The notes under the pieces: generated by a model
Told to the model about the DNA's origin: nothing
What the model saw: only the letters and a program-made list of their open reading frames with translations
The model's database searches: none
Shown here: piece by piece, positions 9,599-18,681 of the stretch
How the letters are laid out: each line of letters begins with the position of its first letter
How positions within the stretch are numbered: position 1 is the stretch's first letter
Translations under genes and position numbers: made by a program
Source: Acidobacteriaceae bacterium
Lineage (GTDB): Bacteria; Acidobacteriota; Terriglobia; Terriglobales; Acidobacteriaceae
Reading direction: 5' to 3'
DNA length: 62,011 nucleotides
Assembly (NCBI GenBank): GCA_003134855.1
Contig: PLCS01000005.1
Location: 1-62,011, forward strand

Positions 9599-10138
9599 AT
9601 GTCGCGTATTGGAAAGAAGCTGATTCCGCTGCCCGCGGGCGTCAAGTACAAGGTTGAGGGCAACACGGTCGTGGTCGAGGGCCCCAAGGGCAAGGTCTCG
9701 GCGCTGATTGCACCCGGCATAACGCTCGAAACCAAGGACGGCGTGCTGCACGTCAACCGCGAGAACGACAGCCAGGCCGCGATGCACGGGCTGACGCGCT
9801 CCCTGGTCGCCAACGCGGTGCAGGGCGTGACCACGGGCTGGAAGAAGGAACTGGACATCGTCGGGATCGGCTACCGCGCCGAGTTGAAGGGCAAGGGTAC
9901 AGTCGTTTTCACCCTCGGCTATTCGCATCAGATTGAGGTTCCGCTGCCCTCGGGCATCGAGGTGGCCATCGATCCCAAGCAGCTTCACCTGACCATCACC
10001 GGCATCGACCGGCAGAAGGTGGGCCAGGTGGCGGCCGACATGCGTTCGCTGCGCAAGCCCGACCCGTACAAGAACAAGGGCGTGCGCTACAGCGACGAGA
10101 AGCTGAAGAAGAAGGCCGGCAAGACAGGCGCGAAGTAA
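9599..10138 (+). CDS. rplF: 50S ribosomal protein L6 (uL6)
   Basis: uL6 is near the factor-binding site and sarcin-ricin loop. Its 179 residues form two L6 repeats; it starts [16 protein letters not shown] and ends with the diagnostic [14 protein letters not shown]. The basic C-terminus is usual. No strong ribosome-binding site is visible upstream of ATG 9599, which follows a long heptad array. Confidence 0.98.
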   Translation: MSRIGKKLIPLPAGVKYKVEGNTVVVEGPKGKVSALIAPGITLETKDGVLHVNRENDSQAAMHGLTRSLVANAVQGVTTGWKKELDIVGIGYRAELKGKGTVVFTLGYSHQIEVPLPSGIEVAIDPKQLHLTITGIDRQKVGQVAADMRSLRKPDPYKNKGVRYSDEKLKKKAGKTGAK

Positions 10139-10141
10139 GCC

Positions 10142-10206
10142 GACAGTTCACAGTTGTCAGTAATCCGGTTTTTTACTGAGAACTGAGAACTGAAAACCGA
10201 GAACTA
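10142..10206 (+). repeat. Heptad inverted repeat, rplF-rplR spacer (T spelling)
   Basis: Short left arm (ACAGTTCACAGTTGTCAGT, from 10144), a T-rich loop, and right arm CTGAGAACTGAGAACTGAAA with further units to 10206. It begins within four bases of the rplF stop. Confidence 0.8.
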
Positions 10207-10257
10207 AAAAACCCGAACGGGGCCGCAGGGCGGCTCCGCTGATAGGAACGAGAGACC

Positions 10258-10608
10258 ATGATCACGCAGACCAAGAGAAACGCCATCCGCCAGCGCATTC
10301 ACCAGCGTATCCGCCGCAAGCTCGCCGGCACCGGGGAGCGACCGCGGCTGAACGTCTACCGCTCGCTCAACCACATCTACGCGCAGGTCATCGACGACCA
10401 TAAGGGCGAGACGCTGGTTTCGGCCTCGTCGATCAAAATGAAGACCGGCGGCAACGTGGCGGCGGCCAAAGAGATCGGCAAGACTATCGCCGAGCTGGCA
10501 GTCCAGCAGGGCATCAAGAAGGTGGTCTTCGATCGCGGCGGCTACCTCTATCACGGGCGTGTCAAGGCGCTGGCAGACGCGGCCCGCGCGGCAGGCCTGG
10601 AGTTCTAG
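10258..10608 (+). CDS. rplR: 50S ribosomal protein L18 (uL18)
   Basis: uL18 carries 5S rRNA into the central protuberance together with L5. Its 116 residues include [18 protein letters not shown] and the C-terminal [20 protein letters not shown], both family signatures. It starts [17 protein letters not shown] at ATG 10258. Confidence 0.97.
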   Translation: MITQTKRNAIRQRIHQRIRRKLAGTGERPRLNVYRSLNHIYAQVIDDHKGETLVSASSIKMKTGGNVAAAKEIGKTIAELAVQQGIKKVVFDRGGYLYHGRVKALADAARAAGLEF

Positions 10609-10613
10609 CAAGA

Positions 10614-10714
10614 CAGCCGTCAACTATCAGCCGTCAGCTTATTGGTTGCAAATACCGATGTGTTGATCACTGAGAACTGATCACTGAGAGCTGATAGCTG
10701 AAAGCTGACAGCTA
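10614..10714 (+). repeat. Heptad inverted repeat, rplR-rpsE spacer (mostly C spelling)
   Basis: Left arm CAGCCGT, CAACTAT, CAGCCGT, CAGCTTA. Right arm, about 10667-10714, runs from CTGAGAACTGATCACTGAGA into GCTGATAGCTGAAAGCTGAC and ends 19 bases before the rpsE ATG. It mixes a few T-spelling units. Confidence 0.82.
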
Positions 10715-10733
10715 ACGAAGAGACGAGAGAGAA

Positions 10734-11243
10734 ATGACGATCTTGAAGAAGAAACTCGATGCCAACCAGTACAACCTGAAGGATCAGGTGGTCTCCATCA
10801 ATCGCGTGACCAAGGTGGTCAAGGGCGGAAAGAATATGTCCTTTGCCGCGCTGGTGGTGGTGGGCGACCCCTCCGCCGGGGTGGTGGGCCACGGTTCAGG
10901 CAAGGCCAAGGAAGTTCCCCAGGCGATTCGCAAGGGGATTGAAGCGGCCAAGAAGAACCTGGTCCGGGTCAACTTGACCGATACTTCGATTCCGCATCTG
11001 GTCCTGGGCCGTTACGGCGCCGGGCAGGTGTTGCTGAAGCCGGCCCCCGAAGGAACCGGCGTGATCGCCGGCGGCGCAGTGCGCGCGGTAATGACCTCGG
11101 TTGGGGTGCAGAATGTGCTCACCAAGAGCCTCGGTTCGCCCAACCCCCACAACGTCGTCAAGGCCACATTCAACGCCCTGATACAGTTGCGCGACCGGGC
11201 CGAAGTGGCCAATATGCGCGGCAAGTCCGTGGAGGAGCTCTAA
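10734..11243 (+). CDS. rpsE: 30S ribosomal protein S5 (uS5)
   Basis: uS5 is at the mRNA entry tunnel and affects decoding fidelity. It has 169 residues: an N-terminal dsRNA-binding-like domain ([37 protein letters not shown]) and the C-terminal S5 domain. ATG 10734 follows GACGAGAGAGAA. It is closely followed by rpmD (3-base gap). Confidence 0.98.
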   Translation: MTILKKKLDANQYNLKDQVVSINRVTKVVKGGKNMSFAALVVVGDPSAGVVGHGSGKAKEVPQAIRKGIEAAKKNLVRVNLTDTSIPHLVLGRYGAGQVLLKPAPEGTGVIAGGAVRAVMTSVGVQNVLTKSLGSPNPHNVVKATFNALIQLRDRAEVANMRGKSVEEL

Positions 11244-11246
11244 GCC

Positions 11247-11435
11247 ATGGCTGAAACCAAGATGATTCGCATTCAGTACTACCGCTCGAAGAACTCCACG
11301 CCCACCAAGCACCGGCTGGTGGTCAAGGGCCTGGGCTTCACGCGCCTCAACCAGATCGTCGAGCGCGTCGACACGGAATCCACCCGCGGCATGGTCAAGG
11401 CCATTCCGCACCTGGTTCGGATTCTGGAGAATTAG
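11247..11435 (+). CDS. rpmD: 50S ribosomal protein L30 (uL30)
   Basis: uL30 is a small, non-universal 50S protein. Its 62 residues match the bacterial form: IRIQYYRSKNSTPTKHRLVV, then GLGFTRLNQIVERVDTES. It sits directly after rpsE, as expected in the spc order. The TAG stop overlaps the first heptad of the next array. Confidence 0.95.
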   Translation: MAETKMIRIQYYRSKNSTPTKHRLVVKGLGFTRLNQIVERVDTESTRGMVKAIPHLVRILEN

Positions 11436-11503
11436 TTCTCAGTTGCCAGTTCTCAGTCCGGGCAGTTTTTAACTGAGAACTGAGAACTATTGACTGAGAA
11501 CTG
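11435..11503 (+). repeat. Heptad inverted repeat, rpmD-rplO spacer (T spelling)
   Basis: Left arm GTTCT, CAGTTGC, CAGTTCT, CAGT beginning inside the stop codon; right arm AACTGAG, AACTGAG, AACTATTG, ACTGAGAACTG. The loop contains GGGCAGTTTTT. Confidence 0.82.
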
Positions 11504-11557
11504 CATTTACGCGAGTCGGCAGGGATCAACCCTCACCGGCGCTACAGCGAGGAAATC

Positions 11558-12070
11558 ATGGCAACGAGAAATCTATCGAATTTACGCGCTCCGCGGAAAG
11601 CCAACACCGGGAGCAAGCGTGTCGGTCGCGGTATGGGCTCCGGCATGGGCAAGACCTCAACCCGCGGCCACAAAGGCCAGGGCTCCCGCACCGGCACCAG
11701 CCTGATGCGCGGCTTTGAGGGCGGCCAGATGCCGCTGCACCGCCGTCTGCCCAAGCGCGGCTTTACCAACATCTTCCGTACCGAGTACACAGTGGTCAAT
11801 CTTGACCGGCTCGTCGAGCACCTTGAGGGGCTTGCCCTCACCGAGATCACTCAGGACGACTACAAGAAGCTCGGTTTGGCTTCGAGCAAAAAGGCTCTCA
11901 TCAAGATTCTCGGCTCCGGCGAGCTGACCTCGGCGCTCACCATTCATGCGCACAAGTTTTCCAAGTCGGCTGTCGAGAAGATCGAAAAGGCTGGCGGCAA
12001 GGCCGTGGTTCTGGGCGGCGAGGCTCCGGTGGCAGCTAAGGGGAAATTGGTTTCCAAGGCGTCAAGATAG
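11558..12070 (+). CDS. rplO: 50S ribosomal protein L15 (uL15)
   Basis: uL15 is a late-assembly 50S protein. Its 170 residues have the long Gly/Arg/Lys-rich N-terminal extension (KRVGRGMGSGMGKTSTRGHK) and the conserved GFEGGQMPLHRRLPKRGF. The family is usually about 145 residues; the C-terminus is slightly longer. ATG 11558 follows GCGAGGAAATC. secY follows, as usual. Confidence 0.97.
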   Translation: MATRNLSNLRAPRKANTGSKRVGRGMGSGMGKTSTRGHKGQGSRTGTSLMRGFEGGQMPLHRRLPKRGFTNIFRTEYTVVNLDRLVEHLEGLALTEITQDDYKKLGLASSKKALIKILGSGELTSALTIHAHKFSKSAVEKIEKAGGKAVVLGGEAPVAAKGKLVSKASR

Positions 12071-12076
12071 GGAGCC

Positions 12077-12088
12077 TGGGGCACCCAG
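12077..12088 (+). repeat. Half copy of TGGGGCACCCAG palindromic element
   Basis: TGGGGCACCCAG, the conserved right end of the palindromic family seen complete at 33813, 44434 and elsewhere, lies six bases after the rplO stop. No matching TCCCA left arm is visible. The rest of the 119-base spacer to secY shows nothing else I can name. Confidence 0.5.
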
Positions 12089-12189
12089 CAGAACTGGATA
12101 GGACACGCGGCGCCCTGCACAGTTAAGATGGTCAGTGGCAAAGATTCAGATTCAAGCGGCGGAAAACGCCCTGAAGCGGATAAACAACA

Positions 12190-13584
12190 ATGGCTGAAAT
12201 GTTTGAGAAGTTCGCCAATATCTTTCGGATACCCGACCTGCGCAAGCGGGTACTCTTCATGCTCGGCATCCTGGCCGTCTACCGCCTGGGCGCATGGATT
12301 CCCACGCCTGGCGTTGACACCGATGCACTGAGTCGGATGTTCGATCAGCAGGGCGGTTCCGCTCTCGGCCTGATGAACCTCTTTGGCGGCGGCAACCTGC
12401 GCCGCATGACGGTCTTCGCCCTGGGCATCATGCCCTACATCACAGCTTCGATCATCTTCCAGTTGCTCACCGTGGTCTATGAGCCGCTGGCGCGCATCCA
12501 GAAGGAAGGTGAGCTGGGGCGGCGCAAGATCACTCAGTGGACGCGCTATATGACGGTGATTCTGGCTGCCTTGCAGTCGATCGGCATCGCGTTCATGCTG
12601 CAAAAAGGCGGCATGGTGCTCCATCCGGGCGTCGGCTTTCTCATGATGACGGTGCTGACGCTGACCACTGGCACGGCCTTCATCATGTGGCTGGGCGAGC
12701 AGATTACCGAACGCGGCATCGGCAACGGCATGAGCCTGCTGATCTTCACCGGCATCATCGCCGGCCTGCCGCACGGCGTCTTCGAGTTGTACCAGAAGGT
12801 CGAGACCAACCAGTGGGGTTCGTTCACCATCGTCGCGATTATTCTGCTGGTTGTGTTCATGTTCGCTGTGGTGGCCTTCATCGTCTTCGTGGAGCGCAGC
12901 GAACGGCGCATCCCCATCCAGAGCGCACGGCGCATCGTCGGCCGGCGCATGATGGGTGGCCAATCCAGCCATTTGCCCCTCAAGGTCAACTCCGGCGGCG
13001 TCATGCCGGTCATCTTCGCCGCCTCCATCCTCTCAGCGCCGATGCTGCTCCGGCAGTCGGAATTTGTGCAGACCAGCCGCTTTTGGCTGCCTATCTTCGA
13101 TGCGCTCACGCCCGGCTACCCGTGGTATGAAGCTCTCTATATGTTTGCCATTGTCTTCTTCGCTTACTTCTATGTATCCATCATCATGAAGCCGGACGAC
13201 ATTGCCGACAACTTCCGCAAGTCGGGCTCGTTCATTCCGGGAATTCGTCCCGGCAAGCGCACATCTGATTTTATTAACGACATCCTGACTCGCATCACGC
13301 TGGTCGGCGCCCTCTATCTGATCATTATTTCGCTGGTGCCCACCTTCCTGATCTCCGGCATTCGCTTCGACAAGATCTGGCTCATCGGCAAGGTCTTCGA
13401 GAGCCTGCCAGCCTGGACCACGCACGGGCTGGGCGTCAACTTCTACTTTGGCGGCACTTCGCTGCTGATTGTTGTGGGTGTGGCCATGGATACCGTCAAC
13501 CAGATCGAATCGCAGCTGATCATGCGCCACTATGACGGCTTCTCCCCGCGTTCCGGTCGCATTCGCGGAAGGAAAACCTGGTAA
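12190..13584 (+). CDS. secY: Protein translocase subunit SecY
   Basis: SecY is the channel of the Sec translocon in the inner membrane, which exports preproteins and inserts membrane proteins with SecE, SecG and SecA. Its 464 residues form ten hydrophobic segments. Family blocks: RIPDLRKRVLFML at the N-terminus, the plug/TM2 region GGGNLRRMTVFALGIMPYIT, and the cytoplasmic C5 region FIPGIRPGKRTSDFI with the SecA-contacting Arg. Its stop overlaps the adk ATG (TAATG), so the two are translationally coupled. Confidence 0.98.
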   Translation: MAEMFEKFANIFRIPDLRKRVLFMLGILAVYRLGAWIPTPGVDTDALSRMFDQQGGSALGLMNLFGGGNLRRMTVFALGIMPYITASIIFQLLTVVYEPLARIQKEGELGRRKITQWTRYMTVILAALQSIGIAFMLQKGGMVLHPGVGFLMMTVLTLTTGTAFIMWLGEQITERGIGNGMSLLIFTGIIAGLPHGVFELYQKVETNQWGSFTIVAIILLVVFMFAVVAFIVFVERSERRIPIQSARRIVGRRMMGGQSSHLPLKVNSGGVMPVIFAASILSAPMLLRQSEFVQTSRFWLPIFDALTPGYPWYEALYMFAIVFFAYFYVSIIMKPDDIADNFRKSGSFIPGIRPGKRTSDFINDILTRITLVGALYLIIISLVPTFLISGIRFDKIWLIGKVFESLPAWTTHGLGVNFYFGGTSLLIVVGVAMDTVNQIESQLIMRHYDGFSPRSGRIRGRKTW

Positions 13585-14300
13585 TGCCTTCTTCTATTTC
13601 CACAGTAACACCGGGTCGGGAAGAGGGTCGCAAGACCACTCCCGGCCCCATTCTTTTGTTGGGTGCGCCGGGGGTGGGCAAGGGTACTCAGGCCAAGGAA
13701 CTGATCAAGGTCTGGGGGATTCCGCAGATCTCCACCGGCGACCTGCTGCGCGGCAATGTGGCGCATGGCACTGCGCTGGGCAAGACCGCCAAGGAGATCA
13801 TGGGCCGCGGCGAGCTGGTTCCCGACACGCTGGTCAACGAGATGGTCGCGGTGCGCCTTCAGCAGGCCGACACGGCTAACGGTTACATTCTGGACGGCTT
13901 TCCGCGCACACTCGTGCAGGCGAAGTGGCTGGATGAGCGTCTGGCCGCGCTCGGCGGCGCGCTGCCGCTGGTTGCCGTCAGTATTCAGGTGGACTATAAT
14001 CAACTCTTGCGCCGTATCACCGGGCGCAGGAATTGTCCTGTCTGCCAGAGCATTTATAACCTCTACGGCAAGCCTCCCGCGAAGGAAGGCTTTTGTGACG
14101 TAGACGGAGCCGCGCTGGCCCAGCGAGCCGACGACACGGAGAAGGTCTTCGAGGAGCGTATGCGCGCCTACGAGGCCTTGACCACGCCGGTGGTCGAGCA
14201 TTACCGGGCTCTGGGGCGCTTTGCCGAAGTGGATGGAAGCCGGCCGATCGCGGAGATCGCGGCCGGAATTGTTGCCGCCGTCGAGCGGTTGAGAAGCTAG
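13584..14300 (+). CDS. adk: Adenylate kinase, zinc-type LID
   Basis: Adenylate kinase interconverts ATP + AMP and 2 ADP in the cytosol. Its 238 residues include P-loop GAPGVGKGTQ (about residues 28-37), the AMP-binding ISTGDLLRGNV and GFPRTLVQ, and a LID with CPVC and a later FCD, suggesting a zinc-binding LID. The P-loop lies about 20 residues later than usual because of an N-terminal extension. The TAATG overlap with secY supports this start. The secY-adk-map order is classical. Confidence 0.96.
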   Translation: MPSSISTVTPGREEGRKTTPGPILLLGAPGVGKGTQAKELIKVWGIPQISTGDLLRGNVAHGTALGKTAKEIMGRGELVPDTLVNEMVAVRLQQADTANGYILDGFPRTLVQAKWLDERLAALGGALPLVAVSIQVDYNQLLRRITGRRNCPVCQSIYNLYGKPPAKEGFCDVDGAALAQRADDTEKVFEERMRAYEALTTPVVEHYRALGRFAEVDGSRPIAEIAAGIVAAVERLRS

Positions 14301-14378
14301 CCGTCAGCTTACAGCTATCAGCCGTCAGACCGATGTAGCTGATGACTGAAAGCTGATCGCTGAAAGCTGAAAGCTGGG
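14300..14378 (+). repeat. Heptad inverted repeat, adk-map spacer (C spelling)
   Basis: Left arm CCGTCAGCTTACAGCTATC with further CAGCCGT units, overlapping the adk stop; right arm GCTGATG, ACTGAAA, GCTGATC, GCTGAAA, GCTGAAA, GCTGG. The right arm ends only four bases before the GTG start of map, so the map start may be sequestered in the stem. Confidence 0.83.
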
Positions 14379-14381
14379 TTA

Positions 14382-15134
14382 GTGGCTGTAGTACTGAAGT
14401 CGTCCAAGGAGATCGAGAAGATGCGCCGTGCGGGCCAGGTGGTCCGCGAGGTTCTCGAGTTGGTGCGGGGACTCGTCAAGCCGGGCGCAACGACTCTAGA
14501 TCTGGAAAAGGCGGCCGAGGCGCGCACCAAAGAGTTGGGCGCCAAGCCGGCCTTCAAGGGCTACCACGGTTTTCCATGCGTGCTCTGCACCTCGGTGAAT
14601 AGCGAGGTGGTGCATGGCATTCCATCGGCCAAGCGGGTCCTCAAAGAGGGCGAGATCGTTTCGGTCGACTTTGGGGCATTCGTGGATGGATACTGCGGCG
14701 ACGCGGCCATTACCGTGCTGGTGGGCGAGAAGATCGACGCGAAGACGGCGCGACTGGTCAAGGTGACCGAGGCGTCGTTGAATGCGGCGATTGCCGTGGT
14801 CAAGCCGGGCGCGACTCTGGGCGACGTCGGCTACGCGGTACAGAAGGTAGTCGAAGCCGAAGGGTTTTCGGTGGTACGGGATTTTGTGGGCCACGGCATC
14901 GGCGTCCATATGCACGAAGATCCCCAGGTGCCGAACTTTGGCGTAGCCGGCAGGGGCATGAAACTGCGCGCCGGCATGGTGATCGCCATCGAGCCCATGG
15001 TGAACGCGGGCAAGCATGATGTTGTGGTTCTGGGTGACGGCTGGACGGCAGTCACCGCGGATGGAAGCATGAGCGCTCATTTTGAGCACACGGTGGCGGT
15101 GACCGCTACCGGAGCGAGAGTTTTAACCGAGTAG
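14382..15134 (+). CDS. map: Methionine aminopeptidase, type I
   Basis: Removes the initiator methionine from nascent proteins. Its 250 residues have the pita-bread fold. Metal ligands are visible in VDFGAFVDGYCGDAAIT (two Asp), GHGIGVHMHEDP (His), AIEPMVNAG (Glu) and SAHFEHTVAVT (Glu). The start is GTG 14382 (MAVVLKSSKEIEKMRRAG), the family N-terminus, with no ATG nearby. It has no clear ribosome-binding site because the heptad array abuts it. infA follows. Confidence 0.96.
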   Translation: MAVVLKSSKEIEKMRRAGQVVREVLELVRGLVKPGATTLDLEKAAEARTKELGAKPAFKGYHGFPCVLCTSVNSEVVHGIPSAKRVLKEGEIVSVDFGAFVDGYCGDAAITVLVGEKIDAKTARLVKVTEASLNAAIAVVKPGATLGDVGYAVQKVVEAEGFSVVRDFVGHGIGVHMHEDPQVPNFGVAGRGMKLRAGMVIAIEPMVNAGKHDVVVLGDGWTAVTADGSMSAHFEHTVAVTATGARVLTE

Positions 15135-15191
15135 CACGCTCGGGATCACAGGCCGGTAGGGCAGCAATGCGCCGGCGGAAGTGGATGCGGT

Positions 15192-15410
15192 TTGTCGAAA
15201 GAAGACATGATTGAGGTAATGGCGGTGGTCACTGAGACGCTGCCCAATGCCATGTTCAAGGTCAAGCTCGAGAACAATCACGAGGCGCTGACCCATGTCT
15301 CGGGCAGAATGCGCAAAAACTTCATCAAAATTCTTCCCGGCGACCGCGTGGCCGTGGAACTGAGTCCTTACGACCTGAATCGCGGGCGGATCGTCTACCG
15401 CTACAAGTAA
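15192..15410 (+). CDS. infA: Translation initiation factor IF-1, TTG start
   Basis: IF-1 binds the 30S A site during initiation. The 72-residue OB-fold protein matches the family length exactly: [20 protein letters not shown], then [20 protein letters not shown]. The start must be TTG at 15192; no in-frame ATG or GTG gives the complete protein. A weak start could reduce expression relative to the flanking ribosomal genes. Confidence 0.96.
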   Translation: MSKEDMIEVMAVVTETLPNAMFKVKLENNHEALTHVSGRMRKNFIKILPGDRVAVELSPYDLNRGRIVYRYK

Positions 15411-15460
15411 GTTTTTTAACCCCGCGCCTGGATTTTGAGCGCGGAGAAGGGCAGCAGCAA

Positions 15461-15574
15461 ATGAAAGTCCGTGCATCGGTCAAGAAAATTTGCGTGAAAT
15501 GCAAGGTCATCACCCGTCGAGGGGTGGTCAGGGTGATCTGCGAAAACGCAAAGCACAAGCAGCGCCAGGGATAG
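15461..15574 (+). CDS. rpmJ: 50S ribosomal protein L36 (bL36), zinc-ribbon form
   Basis: bL36 is the smallest 50S protein; it organises 23S rRNA near the factor-binding centre. Translation from ATG 15461 gives 37 residues ([15 protein letters not shown]...QRQG) with C11, C14, C27 and H32 forming the classical zinc ribbon. It is too short for routine gene-length cut-offs. Its place between infA and rpsM is the normal alpha-operon order. Confidence 0.96.
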   Translation: MKVRASVKKICVKCKVITRRGVVRVICENAKHKQRQG

Positions 15575-15608
15575 TTGGGAGCCTGGCAAATTGCGGAAAG
15601 CTCCACGG

Positions 15609-15693
15609 CAGTTCTCAGTTCCCAGTTCTCAGAATAGCTCTCTCTGTGAACTCGTCTTTTACTGACAACTGAGAACTGACGACTGAGAACTGA
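15609..15693 (+). repeat. Heptad inverted repeat, rpmJ-rpsM spacer (T spelling)
   Basis: Left arm CAGTTCT, CAGTTCC, CAGTTCT, CAG; right arm about 15661-15693 ACTGACAACTGAGAACTGAC and GACTGAGAACTGA. A further 116 bases without repeats precede rpsM. Confidence 0.83.
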
Positions 15694-15809
15694 TAAGAGG
15701 CTAGTTAGCCTGAGTCAAGGCTTGCGATGAACCTCTGGAGGCGATCCGTTCCACCCGCGCGAACCGGCTGAGTCCGGGGGCGCACAACCGAAGTCGCAAA
15801 GGAATTTCA

Positions 15810-16196
15810 ATGGCACGTATTGCTGGCGTCGATCTGCCCCGCAACAAGCAGGCAAGAATCGCGCTCACATACATCTTTGGCATTGGGGATCCCCGCGCGC
15901 TCAAGATTCTGGAGAAGGCAAATGTTGACGCCTTCAAGAAGATCCAGGATCTGGGCGAGGACGAGGTCAACCGCATCCGCCAGGTGATCGAGGACGAAGG
16001 AAACGTCGAGGGCGACCTGCGCAAGGACGTCCAGATGCACATCAAGCGCCTGATCGATATTCAGAGCTATCGCGGCACGCGCCACCGGCGGGGTTTGCCG
16101 GTGAACGGCCAGCGCACCCACACCAACGCCCGCACCCGCAAGGGCCCGCGCAAGGGCACAATTGCCGGCAAGAAGAAAGCGACGGGTAAAACATAA
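15810..16196 (+). CDS. rpsM: 30S ribosomal protein S13 (uS13)
   Basis: uS13 is in the 30S head and forms bridges with 50S L5 and contacts P-site tRNA. Its 128 residues start [19 protein letters not shown] and have the C-terminal signature [20 protein letters not shown]. Its stop overlaps the rpsK ATG (ACATAATGG), so the two are coupled. Confidence 0.98.
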   Translation: MARIAGVDLPRNKQARIALTYIFGIGDPRALKILEKANVDAFKKIQDLGEDEVNRIRQVIEDEGNVEGDLRKDVQMHIKRLIDIQSYRGTRHRRGLPVNGQRTHTNARTRKGPRKGTIAGKKKATGKT

Positions 16197-16627
16197 TGGC
16201 CAAAGCAGAGCAGAAGGCCGGCAAATCCGCTGCCGGCAAGCCAAGCAAGAACAAGAAGTTCAAGAAGCGCGAACGCAAAAATGTGCCGTTTGGCATTGCG
16301 TACGTGCAGGCCACCTTCAACAACACCATCGTCACCATCACCGACCAGGTGGGCAACACGCTGAGCTGGAAGAGTTCGGGTTCGCTGGGCTTCCGCGGCT
16401 CGCGCAAGGGTACGCCCTTCGCGGCGCAGCAGGCGGCCTCGAACGCCGCCAGCATGGCGCGCGACCACGGCATGCGCGCGGTCGATGTGCGCGTCTCCGG
16501 TCCGGGTTCGGGCCGCGAGTCGGCCATCCGCGCCTTGGCTGCCGCCGGCATCGAGGTGCGCACCATCCGCGACGTGACGCCGGTGCCGCACAACGGCTGC
16601 CGTCCGCCGAAGAGACGCCGCGTCTAA
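16196..16627 (+). CDS. rpsK: 30S ribosomal protein S11 (uS11)
   Basis: uS11 is on the 30S platform and lines the mRNA exit. Its 143 residues have a basic N-terminal extension of about 30 ([20 protein letters not shown]), longer than the E. coli form (129). The core includes [14 protein letters not shown] and the C-terminal [16 protein letters not shown]. It overlaps rpsM by one base. Confidence 0.98.
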   Translation: MAKAEQKAGKSAAGKPSKNKKFKKRERKNVPFGIAYVQATFNNTIVTITDQVGNTLSWKSSGSLGFRGSRKGTPFAAQQAASNAASMARDHGMRAVDVRVSGPGSGRESAIRALAAAGIEVRTIRDVTPVPHNGCRPPKRRRV

Positions 16628-16636
16628 GACGCGGCA

Positions 16637-16716
16637 GGGACGTAGGGACTAGGGACGTAGGGAAAAGCCAAATCAATTGAATCAGCTTTAGTCCCTTAGT
16701 CCCTGGTCCCTCAAAC
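16637..16716 (+). repeat. GGGAC-type inverted repeat, rpsK-rpsD spacer
   Basis: Left arm is 7-8-nt units AGGGACGT, AGGGACT, AGGGACGT, AGGGA; right arm TTAGTCCC, TTAGTCCC, TGGTCCC is its complement. The architecture matches the CAGYTNT heptad spacers but with a completely different unit. It starts nine bases after the rpsK stop. Confidence 0.83.
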
Positions 16717-16780
16717 TAGGGCCGGGAGGAAATCTCCTCCGGAGATGTAAACCGGCCGTCATCTGAAGTCAGGAGAAGAA

Positions 16781-17410
16781 ATGGCACGTTATACCGGAGC
16801 AGTCTGCCGCCTCTGCCGTCGCGAGGCTACCAAGCTTTTTTTGAAGGGCGCGAAATGCGCCTCCGACCGTTGCCCCCTGGAGAAACGCAACTTTCCTCCC
16901 GGAATGCACGGCAAGGACCGCAAGGCCAAGATCGTCGGCTACGGCCTGCAACTGCACGAAAAGCAGAAGGCCAAGCGTATGTACTTCACGCTGGAAAGCC
17001 AGTTCCGCGCCTACTATGAGAAGGCCAACCAGGCTGCCGGCGTCACCGGCGAGCTGCTGATCCAACAGTTGGAGCGCCGCCTGGACAATGTGGCATTCCG
17101 GCTGGGTTTTGCCCTCTCGCGCCGCCAGGCTCGCCAGGTCGTCCGCCACGGCCACGTCGAAGTCAACGGACACAAGGTCAACATTCCTTCTTACCAGGTG
17201 AACGCAGGCGACGAGATCAAGGTTCGCGACAACGCCAAGAAGCTGGTCATCATCGAACAGGGCGCGCAGTACGCCGCCCAGAACCCGGTGCCGGCCTGGC
17301 TCGAAGCCAACTTCGAGAACCTCTCGGGACGCGTGCTGCATTTGCCCAAACGCCAGGACGTAAACCTGCCCATCAATGAGCAGCTCATCGTCGAACTGTA
17401 CTCGAAGTAA
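16781..17410 (+). CDS. rpsD: 30S ribosomal protein S4 (uS4), four-Cys form
   Basis: uS4 nucleates 30S assembly and is an RNA-helicase component at the mRNA entry; in E. coli it represses the alpha operon. Its 209 residues have an N-terminal zinc site (C9, C12, C26, C31) and an S4 RNA-binding domain with RLDNVAFRLGFALSRRQARQ. ATG 16781 follows AGGAGAAGA. Confidence 0.98.
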   Translation: MARYTGAVCRLCRREATKLFLKGAKCASDRCPLEKRNFPPGMHGKDRKAKIVGYGLQLHEKQKAKRMYFTLESQFRAYYEKANQAAGVTGELLIQQLERRLDNVAFRLGFALSRRQARQVVRHGHVEVNGHKVNIPSYQVNAGDEIKVRDNAKKLVIIEQGAQYAAQNPVPAWLEANFENLSGRVLHLPKRQDVNLPINEQLIVELYSK

Positions 17411-17508
17411 CAGTGAACAGTTCTCAGTTGTCAGTTCTCAGTTGTCAGTGGATGCCGAATCGGGCTTTTTCTGAGAACTCAGAACTGAGAACTGAGAACT
17501 GACAACTC
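17411..17508 (+). repeat. Heptad inverted repeat, rpsD-rpoA spacer (T spelling)
   Basis: The cleanest copy. The left arm alternates CAGTTCT and CAGTTGT for four units after the rpsD stop. The right arm (about 17470-17508) is CTGAGAACTCAGAACTGAGA and continues AACTGAGAACTGACAACT. A stem of about four heptads with a few mismatches is possible. Confidence 0.88.
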
Positions 17509-17584
17509 AACACGAAGGAGAACTTGCCCGGCCGCCGCAAAATGCATCGCGACGTACATGCCGAGCGGGAAAAGAGACACGGAT

Positions 17585-18679
17585 ATGCTTTGGAGAGGAT
17601 TTCAAAAACCCAAGCGGCTGGCGGTCGATGCCGAGACGCTCACCAACACCTACGGCAAGTTCAGCGCCCAGCCCTTTGAGCGCGGCTTTGGCACCACCAT
17701 CGGCAACGCGCTGCGCCGTACCCTGCTCAGCTCCATCGAGGGCGCCGCGGTCACCGCCATTCGCATCGAAGGCGTGCTTCACGAGTTCCAGTCCATCTCG
17801 GGCGTCGTTGAGGACGCAACAGACATCATTTTGAACCTCAAGCAGGTTCCCTTCAAGCTCGCCGGCGAGGGGCCGAAGGCGCTGTACCTGAAAGCCGACC
17901 AGCCCGGCGTGGTCACTTCCGGCATGATCGAAGCCGATGGCGACGTCGAAATCCTGGACAAGAACATCTACATTGCCACCCTTTCCGAAGGCGGCAAGCT
18001 GGACATGGAGATGCGCCTCAAGCGTGGCCGCGGCTATATCTCCGCCGACAAGAACTTCGACGCCGACCTGGGCATTGGCTTCATCCCGGTGGACTCGGTC
18101 CACTCGCCCGTGCGCCGCGTCAACTACGTGGTGGAAGCCGCCCGCCTGGGTCAGATCACCGATTATGACAAGCTCGGCCTGGAAGTGTGGACCAACGGGG
18201 CCGTGCTGCCCGCCGACGCCGTCGGCCTGGCCGCCAAGCTGCTCAAGGACCACATGAACATCTTCATCAACTTCGAGGAGGAGATCGAGTCCGACGGCCG
18301 TGGCGACGAAAGCCGCTCCATGCTGCGCAACGACCACCTCAACCGCTCCGTCGAAGAGCTAGAGCTGTCGGTCCGCAGCTACAACTGCCTCAAGAACGCC
18401 AACATCCAGTCCATCGGCGAGCTGGTGCAGAAGACCGAAGCCGAGATGCTCAAAACCAAGAACTTCGGCCGCAAGAGCCTCAACGAGATCAAGGAAATCC
18501 TCGCCCAGATGGGCCTCTCGCTGGGCATGAAGATCGACGACCAGGGCAACGCCGTCCCCGGACCCACCAGCATCCCGCCCGCCACCGCTCTGGCCGCCAA
18601 CTACAGCCACTTCGACGATGAGGACGAGCCGCTGGATTCCGTGGACCTGCAGTTGCCCACCGAGACCGAGAACTTCTAA
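17585..18679 (+). CDS. rpoA: RNA polymerase alpha subunit
   Basis: Alpha dimerises to start RNA polymerase assembly, and its C-terminal domain contacts UP elements and activators. ATG 17585 gives [18 protein letters not shown] and 364 residues; an in-frame ATG at 17558 would add nine residues and cannot be excluded. The N-terminal domain has [20 protein letters not shown]. The C-terminal domain has [20 protein letters not shown] and [19 protein letters not shown]. It is followed by a heptad spacer and rplQ. Confidence 0.97.
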   Translation: MLWRGFQKPKRLAVDAETLTNTYGKFSAQPFERGFGTTIGNALRRTLLSSIEGAAVTAIRIEGVLHEFQSISGVVEDATDIILNLKQVPFKLAGEGPKALYLKADQPGVVTSGMIEADGDVEILDKNIYIATLSEGGKLDMEMRLKRGRGYISADKNFDADLGIGFIPVDSVHSPVRRVNYVVEAARLGQITDYDKLGLEVWTNGAVLPADAVGLAAKLLKDHMNIFINFEEEIESDGRGDESRSMLRNDHLNRSVEELELSVRSYNCLKNANIQSIGELVQKTEAEMLKTKNFGRKSLNEIKEILAQMGLSLGMKIDDQGNAVPGPTSIPPATALAANYSHFDDEDEPLDSVDLQLPTETENF

Positions 18680-18681
18680 AA

